Part shown: one piece after another, positions 57,985 to 64,000 of the stretch | How the letters are laid out: each line of letters opens with the position of its first letter | How positions within the stretch are numbered: the stretch's first letter is position 1 | Program-made: the position numbers and the translations under genes | The notes under the pieces: model-generated | Databases searched by the model: none | Seen by the model: the letters and a program-made list of their open reading frames with translations, nothing else | Told to the model about the DNA's origin: nothing | NCBI GenBank assembly: GCA_020152595.1 | Contig: JAIGNY010004402.1 | Span: forward strand, 127,001 to 191,000 | Reading direction: 5' to 3' | Source: Chiridota heheva | Lineage: Eukaryota; Echinodermata; Holothuroidea; Apodida; Chiridotidae | Length of the DNA: 64,000 bases

Positions 57985-58310
57985 GCCGTTTGTTGCACCA
58001 CTGCTAATAAAACTTGTATTCCTTTCCCAACAACCCCAGCCTATCCAATTTCACACCCCACCAACAAAAACAGTCTTATACCCATCCCAAAGCATATATT
58101 GAACTATTACATCATTGATGTTCTAGCATCACATTGATACTCCCAATTGCATTTCCAAAAAAAAATAAACATCAAACATGGATTTATTTCCTAACAACCC
58201 CAGCCCAGGGCTACTCAATTTAACTACCTACCAATATAAAAAAAAGAAGATTTGTAACCACCACAAAATATATGTTGGGCTACTACATCATTGATGTTCT
58301 AGTTTTGTTT
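57985..58310. repeat. Diverged tandem duplication, about 170 bp
   Basis: CCCAACAACCCCAGCC..CATATATTGAACTATTACATCATTGATGTTCTAG recurs as CCTAACAACCCCAGCC..TATATGTTGGGCTACTACATCATTGATGTTCTAG. The offsets are 167-175 bp. Confidence 0.75.
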
Positions 58311-60945
58311 CTTTGCAAATATGAGCCAGCAGAATTTATCATGATTGTGCTACCTTTTGTTTTAATCAATCCCACATAGCGCCCTCACTAATCATCGATT
58401 TGCCAGATGTTATTATGTTGTACTGTACTTTCTAAACAATATCGAAATGTGAATCTAGGTCATCTAGCTGTAAGATAAATACTTTGATTTTTGTCATGAA
58501 GCTGTATTTTCAACAACAGAAAGTGTATCGTTTATTTGCCATTGTTTATATCTTGATTAGGCTATGGTATTCAATGTGTTAAATGCTCATTATGAGACCA
58601 TTGGAGTTGTACGATAAATGATGATTATGAGCCACGCCTTGTGCATTTTTCACTTTAAAATGCCAGACACGGGTAGATATGTCCCAAACTCTAACGATCT
58701 TGGTACGAAATTGTTATTTTATTGCCAAATGCAATTCACGCTTGAGTTGGTCGGAACGATGAGCAAGCTTAGGCCTAGGACTTATGCTTCTGTTATATGA
58801 CGTCATGTATATGTATGGTTATGATTGATACGTTTTAGCTGTCAATATTTGATATTTTGTAAGTAGTATTTAGTTTTTAGATGTTATTAGTTATTAGGGT
58901 ATCTGTTTCAAGAACGGCAAGAATGTCTACATCTTGCAAAGGTAGGCTTGTCTAGCATAGTATGCCGCTGCCATTTTAGGAAGTGCGGTTATGATCTCCA
59001 ATGACCTGGTCATTAAGTTATGGTGGATATGTATTATGTGACACGTTGCTTGGAGGGGGTTTGTGTAGCATGTGTGTTGTCTATACATTGATTCCTGTAT
59101 GTTTAACATTTGTTGGGTCTTATCTTTTATCAACTTGGGATGAGGGATTAGAAATTCAGCTGACTCACGGCACCTCATTTTCTACAAGTGTTCCTATGGT
59201 AATATGTTGAAGGAGAAATTCAATGTTGTGCTAGTTATGGCCATTTTTGTTGATATTATTGCCAAGTAGTAATTGCCCTTGCAGTGCCACTCGGCTTAGG
59301 GACAAGTATTAAATTTGGGGTTTTCCCCACACTTGTTTCGCAGCTGCCGCACTGCTGTCTATTATGATTATTTGACGCAATGCACAGATCCTAAAATGTT
59401 AGGTCGTTTTGAAGATGGGTGACAATCTTTGTAAACACGATAAGTTATTTTTGTAAAACATTCTATTACGTTCCTAGTGTATCTGATTTTGGATGATGTT
59501 GTATTTTCTTACTTTGGAGTGATATTGTCCTAATCATGTGTTTATGATATTTGTATCTGCCAGGTTTTATACGTGGTTGCGATACACACCGAGCCTAAAA
59601 TAAAGAGAACTAACAGATACAGGAACTTGAGTCCTGCGTGTATTTTCTCTAAGTTTACACAAAGAAAGAAGTAGAACAAGGTACATTTCTTTTGCATCTT
59701 CAAAGCATATACTCAAGCACATCAAGACCAGCATCTCTTTGCTGAAAATCTCTAACACTGTTCAGCCTTATGATTGATGATGGTGTCTTTTGTTTCAAAG
59801 TGCATGGTTAATATGTACTGTATGCTTCACACTAAAAAGGTGTCAAGAGATCATATTGCACCACAGGTTGCTGAACACATGAACGAACAAACAAACAATG
59901 TTATATGGATGCACTTTACCCATCACGGCTCCAAACTGACCATTCCTACTTATATACATAATGTATGTTAAAATAAGTGCACCTTAATCTGTTTAAGGCA
60001 TTTTCAGGAAAACTAGGGCAAGACATGTTTTATAAGATTCACTCATGTCACATGCAATCCTGTCTATTCTTAATGGATTACAGCTGACCCTTACAACTAG
60101 CAACTCCAATCAGATAGTACCACTTTGTCAACTACAAAGGCATTTTCCATAAAGCCATATTACTTTCCTCCATTTTATAAAGCAGTCCCAATATGCACTT
60201 TTGTAGAATCTGAGGCCAATTACAAAATGAAATTTCAGGTCAATCACCCATCCTAAGCAGCGCCTTATGCATAAAACATGTGAGAGATTTGTTTGAACAG
60301 GTGCGGTAACTAAATTCTACCTTTCCCTTGATATAAACTTCAGAAACAGATTTAAAAGAGATGTTTTACTGTTTTTTCTCCAAATGTGAAAAACCAGTTT
60401 CAGTGTTCAACCAAGACAGAACTGGGTCTGACTTAAGAGAAAAGGGGTCAGCGGTAAAGGATATATCTCTAAGCATACCTGTACTTTTTGTAATAAAAAG
60501 AACATTGAAATGTCTCTTACCAGAGGACCTTAGCTTAAATATAGCTATTTCACATTTCAGGAAGCCTTAATGGAATACTAAAGTCTTGTATAGCCTCATG
60601 AAAACAACACAACCCAGTTTTGTTATCTTATTATTAAAAAGGCGTGAAGCAAATGCAGCTTAATACACAGTTGTAAAGGGTAAGACTCATATTTTGAAAG
60701 GTTGCGAGTTTCATTTCTTTCTTAGGTATGCACTCCCTCCAGACATTTTATTCTACAAGCTTCAGCCTACTCAGCAAATGAGGCAACTTTCCTACCCCAC
60801 CCCCTCCCCTCCCTTTGTCCTCGGCCAAATTCTGTATGTAAAATGCCAGTATACAATATACTATACATATTAGGGGAAAAAATGTGAAAAATTGATATCT
60901 AAAGTTGAATATTGGCCAAATTTGGTGATTATTTTGTTCCTATTG
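58311..60945. other. Gene-free intron sequence
   Basis: No gene or element recognised. Short frames on both strands carry no motif. Confidence 0.5.
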
Positions 60946-60949
60946 AAAA

Positions 60950-61390
60950 CAAATCTTTAAATTTCAGAAAATTTTCTGCCAATTTTCTTCCATATTTGGG
61001 GCATTTTTATTTGATTTTGGTGAATTTTATTCAATTTTCGGGAAATTTTCTTGTGTTTTCAGGCATTTTTTTATATTTTTGGATAATTTTCTTCAATTTC
61101 TTAATTTTTAGGAATTTTTTCGATTTTCGGGGAACATTCTTCAATTTTCTTCTGTTTTCAGGCATTTTTTTAAATTTCTGTGTAATTTTCTACAATATCC
61201 TTTATTTTGGGGAATTTGTTTTCAATTTTAGGGAGAATTTTGTTCAATTTTTGGAGAATTTTGTTCAAAATTTTCAGGAAATTTTCTTCGATTTTCATGG
61301 AATTTTCTTCAGTTTTCGGGCAAGTTTGACAAAAATTTACGAAAATTTTCAAGTGTTTTATCAGAAGTTTCCTTCATTTTTAATTAATAA
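60950..61390. repeat. Degenerate AATTTTCTTCAATTTTCGGG minisatellite
   Basis: About 15-18 loose units with a period near 20-28 bases (CAATTTTCGGGAAATTTTCTT, GGCATTTTT, GGGGAAC). The same type of tract lies at 4970-5290 in the same orientation. The Phe/Asn-rich plus frame (60912-61403) follows the repeat. Confidence 0.75.
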
Positions 61391-61479
61391 TTTTACCTCC
61401 TAACAGGGAAGGTGAAATCAGCCTCCCCCCACCATCACTTCTCATAACGCCTCTGGGTACAGCCTTTTTCCAGTAATTT

Positions 61480-61567
61480 CGGTTTGCACCTCCTCAACCC
61501 CCCTCTCCTTGCCCCCCTCTCCTTTCCCCCTCCTTGCCCCCCTCCTTTCCCCCCCTCCCCCTCCTGA
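61480..61567. repeat. Homopyrimidine C/T tract
   Basis: About 75 bases of nearly pure C and T with repeated CTCCTTTCCCCCC / CTTGCCCCCCT units. It could form triplex or i-motif structure. Confidence 0.88.
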
Positions 61568-62230
61568 AGATTGCTTTGATCTGTTTCATTCATTAAAGAA
61601 AATGGTGCATTAAAAGATCACCACAGCATACAATATCATCATCATCACTTTTTAACACACTGGAAATCTTTGAAATGTGATAACTTCAATACGGACATCA
61701 ACATGGTCTTTTCACCAATTTATTTCCTTTTTCAAGTTTCATGTAGACCTACATGAAAAATCATGTTGACACCACCAGTTGAATAAAGGCAAACAACACA
61801 CTTAAAAACAAAATCCACAAGATAACAAAAACTGTCTAATGTCAAAAGCCTTTTATCTTTCATCATTTTATGCTGTCATTTTCATACATTTGTCAATAAA
61901 AATACCCTCCAGACATACTGTCATGAATTTCATATTTAGGAAATTTCTCACAGGTATAAATAGTTCACAATAAAATGATTATTCCTGATGATCAAAACAG
62001 AGATACTAAATCAATAATAGATACAGCTATAGACAATATCAATTTTGTTTGTTTTGTAAACACTATAATCTGATTGACATGCAAGTGTATGGGATAGAGA
62101 AATTACTTACCATTCAATGTACATGAAAAGATATAACTTAATCTATTCAAGTTTTTGAGCTAAGAGTTAACAACATTTTCATGGTGCTCTTACAGGGTAA
62201 ATAGTGAAAAAGATTTTATTCTCACTGTGA
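61568..62230. other. Gene-free sequence before the Gypsy remnant
   Basis: No gene, LTR or gag was recognised between the C/T tract and the start of pol similarity near 62285. Confidence 0.45.
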
Positions 62231-62284
62231 CTCCCTAGTGAAACCAGAACCAAAAGGTTTTGTGGTTCTAATGCTTTTACATAT

Positions 62285-64000
62285 GCTGATTGACCATCAA
62301 ATTCCAGTTGAACCTAGCAACGTGCCTAAGACTGCCATTGCTATATACTCCATTTGGACTTTTTGAGTTCATAAGAATGCCTTTTGGCCTCAGGAATGCA
62401 GCCCAAACTTTTCAGCATTTTATAGACCAAGTTTTGCGTAAACTACCTTTTGTGTTTGCATACATCGACGACTTGTTGATCGCCAGTTCAAATTCAGAAG
62501 AGCATTATGTACATTTACAAGAGCTTTTCGTTCGGCTAGACCAGTATGGAGTGGTCATTAATCAGGAAAAATGCATTTTTTGTGTTAACTCAACTACAAT
62601 TTTTGGGTCACAATATCGCAAAAGATGGGATAACTCCATTGCACGACAAAGTCTCCGCGGTGCAGCAATTTCCGCCACCAGACAAGACAGCTACGCAAAT
62701 TACGCAAATTCTTAAGCTTGGTGAAATTTTATCGTCGATTTATTCCATCTTGTTCACACATAGCAAAACCTCTCACTGACATGCTGTCAGGTAAAGTCAA
62801 AAACAAAAGCAATTCAGCTTGACGATATTCAAACACAAGCTTTTCAAGACTTAAAGCAAGCTTTAGCAACTTCTACTATGTTGTCTTATCCAGTTTTGGA
62901 TGTTCCATTGAAGTTAGTCACTGACACCTCAGATTTTGCAGTAGGCGGTGTACTTCAGCAGTTTGTCAAAGACAACTGGCAACCAATCGCTTTCTTTTCC
63001 AAGCATTTACAAGCAACGGAAACCCGTTATAGTGCATTCGGTCGCAAATTACTTGCCATTTACCTTGCTATTCGTCATTTTCGACATTATCTTGAGGGCG
63101 TGTTTTTCATATCCTCACTGATTATAAACCGTTGACCGTGCTTCATCAGCGTAATCAGAAAGATATTCACCAAGAGAGATTCCTCAGCTAGATTTTATTT
63201 CCCAGTCCTCCACTGACATTAGACTCATTAAAGGCAAAGAGAATGTAGTCGCAGATGCCTTGTCTCGCAATGTTCAAAAAAAATTCAGCCTGTGTAGCTG
63301 TAGACTTGACATTAGCTGTTCTACTCCTTAAACTTTCAAACAGTCAGACCCGACCTGATAAATAACCAGGTCGGGTCAGACTTTTCCTCTTGATTTTCTT
63401 TATTCTGAAAACCTTAGTTGTTGTGGAAGTTGATGCTGAATATCATATTAGCAGTGGATGAAGTCCTTATTGTGTGGTTATTTTAATTAAGATAAAGTGG
63501 TCTCACTAATTGCTAGAGTAAGTTTGTGGTTATGATTTGCTGGAACAAATTTTTAAGGAGAAGGACAAGTCATGAGTGACATAGCTTCCAAGCAAAAAGA
63601 TAATAAAGACCTATTAAGCCTACGTAATTCATCATCTTTAAAGCTTGAAGATATACCTTAACCATTTGCAGATGGAACTATAACTTGTGATGTTTCCACT
63701 GGTCATGCAAGACTTTACTTCATTACATTCACTTTCTTATACTCGTTCACATGCTACTTAGCGCCTTATTCTACAACATTTTGTTTGGCCAGGTATCAAA
63801 AAGGAAGTTGGGTAAAAACTTGTTTATAGTGTGTCAAAGGACGAAGGTTTATCGCCACAATGTGGCACCGTTACAAACCTTTGTGCCACCTAGCTCTCGT
63901 TTTGAGAATATTCATATAAACATTGTAGGTCCGTTACCCCCAACGGATGGTTTTACATACATTTTAACCATCGTTGATCACATTACAAGATGGCCAGAAG
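62285..64000 (+). pseudogene. Gypsy-type pol remnant (RT, RNase H, integrase), runs off the edge
   Basis: Pol pieces appear in order. RT has DHQIPVEPSNVPKTAI, then a shift to TPFGLFEFIRMPFGLRNAAQ and FAYIDDLLIAS with the intact catalytic YIDD; a further shift leads to FLGHNIAKDGITPL and FYRRFIPSC. RNase H at 62878-63135 has VTDTSDFAVGGVLQQ and TETRYSAFGRKLLAIY. The linker has GKENVVADALSR. After an inserted MITE (63317-63572), the pre-integrase sequence KQKDNKDLLSLR continues to FVWPGIKKEV, and the integrase core opens with ENIHINIVGPLPPTDGFTYI. At least four frame breaks make it inactive as read. The window ends inside the integrase. No gag, protease or LTR was seen upstream, so the 5' part is missing. 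Confidence 0.92.
63317..63572. mobile_element. MITE inserted in the Gypsy pol linker
   Basis: Pol coding similarity stops after VAVDLTLA (about 63316) and resumes at SDIASKQKD (about 63575). The 256 bp between begin GTTCTACTCCTTAAAC and end TTTTTAAGGAGAAGGACAAG (inverted CTCCTTAAA/TTTAAGGAG). The sequence matches 33478-33797 in reverse orientation. It contains a perfect 16-bp-arm hairpin, AGTCAGACCCGACCTG with CAGGTCGGGTCAGACT (63342-63382, 9-base loop). Confidence 0.85.

Noticed and set aside
60912-61403. 163-codon Phe/Asn-rich frame with membrane-like look
   Set aside because: Follows a T-rich degenerate minisatellite; no splice sites or family.
53200-64000. bHLH exon of the NPAS-like gene
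   Set aside because: No minus-strand sequence like LDKASxIRLTISYL was found, so the exon is presumed to lie beyond the window.

Overview
This is AT-rich eukaryotic DNA from an animal. Almost all of the window is the interior of one large split gene on the minus strand, a bHLH-PAS transcription factor of the NPAS1/NPAS3/trachealess group. Six exons can be read: 53187-53111, 46828-46739, 43239-43065, 21694-21579, 19882-19692 and 18636-18530. All have GT..AG splice borders and the reading phase matches at every junction. Together they give about 251 residues, covering the end of the bHLH-PAS linker, PAS-A, the inter-PAS linker and the first part of PAS-B. The bHLH exon should lie beyond 64000, and the rest of PAS-B and the C-terminus beyond position 1. 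No other host gene, tRNA or rRNA was recognised. The gene, the wealth of DIRS-like, LINE and Gypsy remnants and the many minisatellites suggest a marine invertebrate, perhaps a deuterostome. That assignment is inference only.

Layout. 1-7.0 kb (downstream intron): G-rich microsatellite, a 22-bp array, a roughly 121-bp AT-rich satellite with an (AT)n core, and a 24-bp minisatellite. 7.0-15.6 kb: a CpG-rich block of foreign character. It holds a small inverted-repeat element (7036-8370) split by a non-autonomous hAT transposon (7092-8139, perfect 8-bp target duplication), then a 7.2-kb element (8365-15566) with about 46-bp inverted ends and no intact gene. That larger element is full of reiterated blocks and short hairpins, and it shares long colinear sequence with the leader and gag start of the DIRS-like element at 25.9-29.5 kb. 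15.6-16.7 kb: decayed LINE. 18.5-21.7 kb: three PAS exons, two MITEs and a decayed partial copy of one exon.

21.7-43 kb is one 21-kb intron. It holds a trinucleotide array next to the exon acceptor, the DIRS-like fragment with a mutated reverse transcriptase, a MITE, and a Gypsy-type LTR retrotransposon (35.3-42.1 kb) that has lost most of pol and nearly all of its 3' LTR. 43-53 kb: three exons separated by an 18-bp array of nearly 60 units, a 34-bp array, a 25-bp array, a second LINE remnant and another copy of the CCCACATGCCAT minisatellite. 53-64 kb (upstream intron): more minisatellites and a second Gypsy pol remnant running off the right edge, interrupted by a MITE whose relative lies at 33.5 kb in the opposite orientation.

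The most unusual part is 8.4-15.6 kb: inverted ends, no coding capacity, reiterated DIRS-leader blocks that still carry a conserved cysteine motif on the minus strand, and dense CCCGT/ACGGG mini-hairpins. All judgements come from reading the sequence; no alignments or database searches were run.
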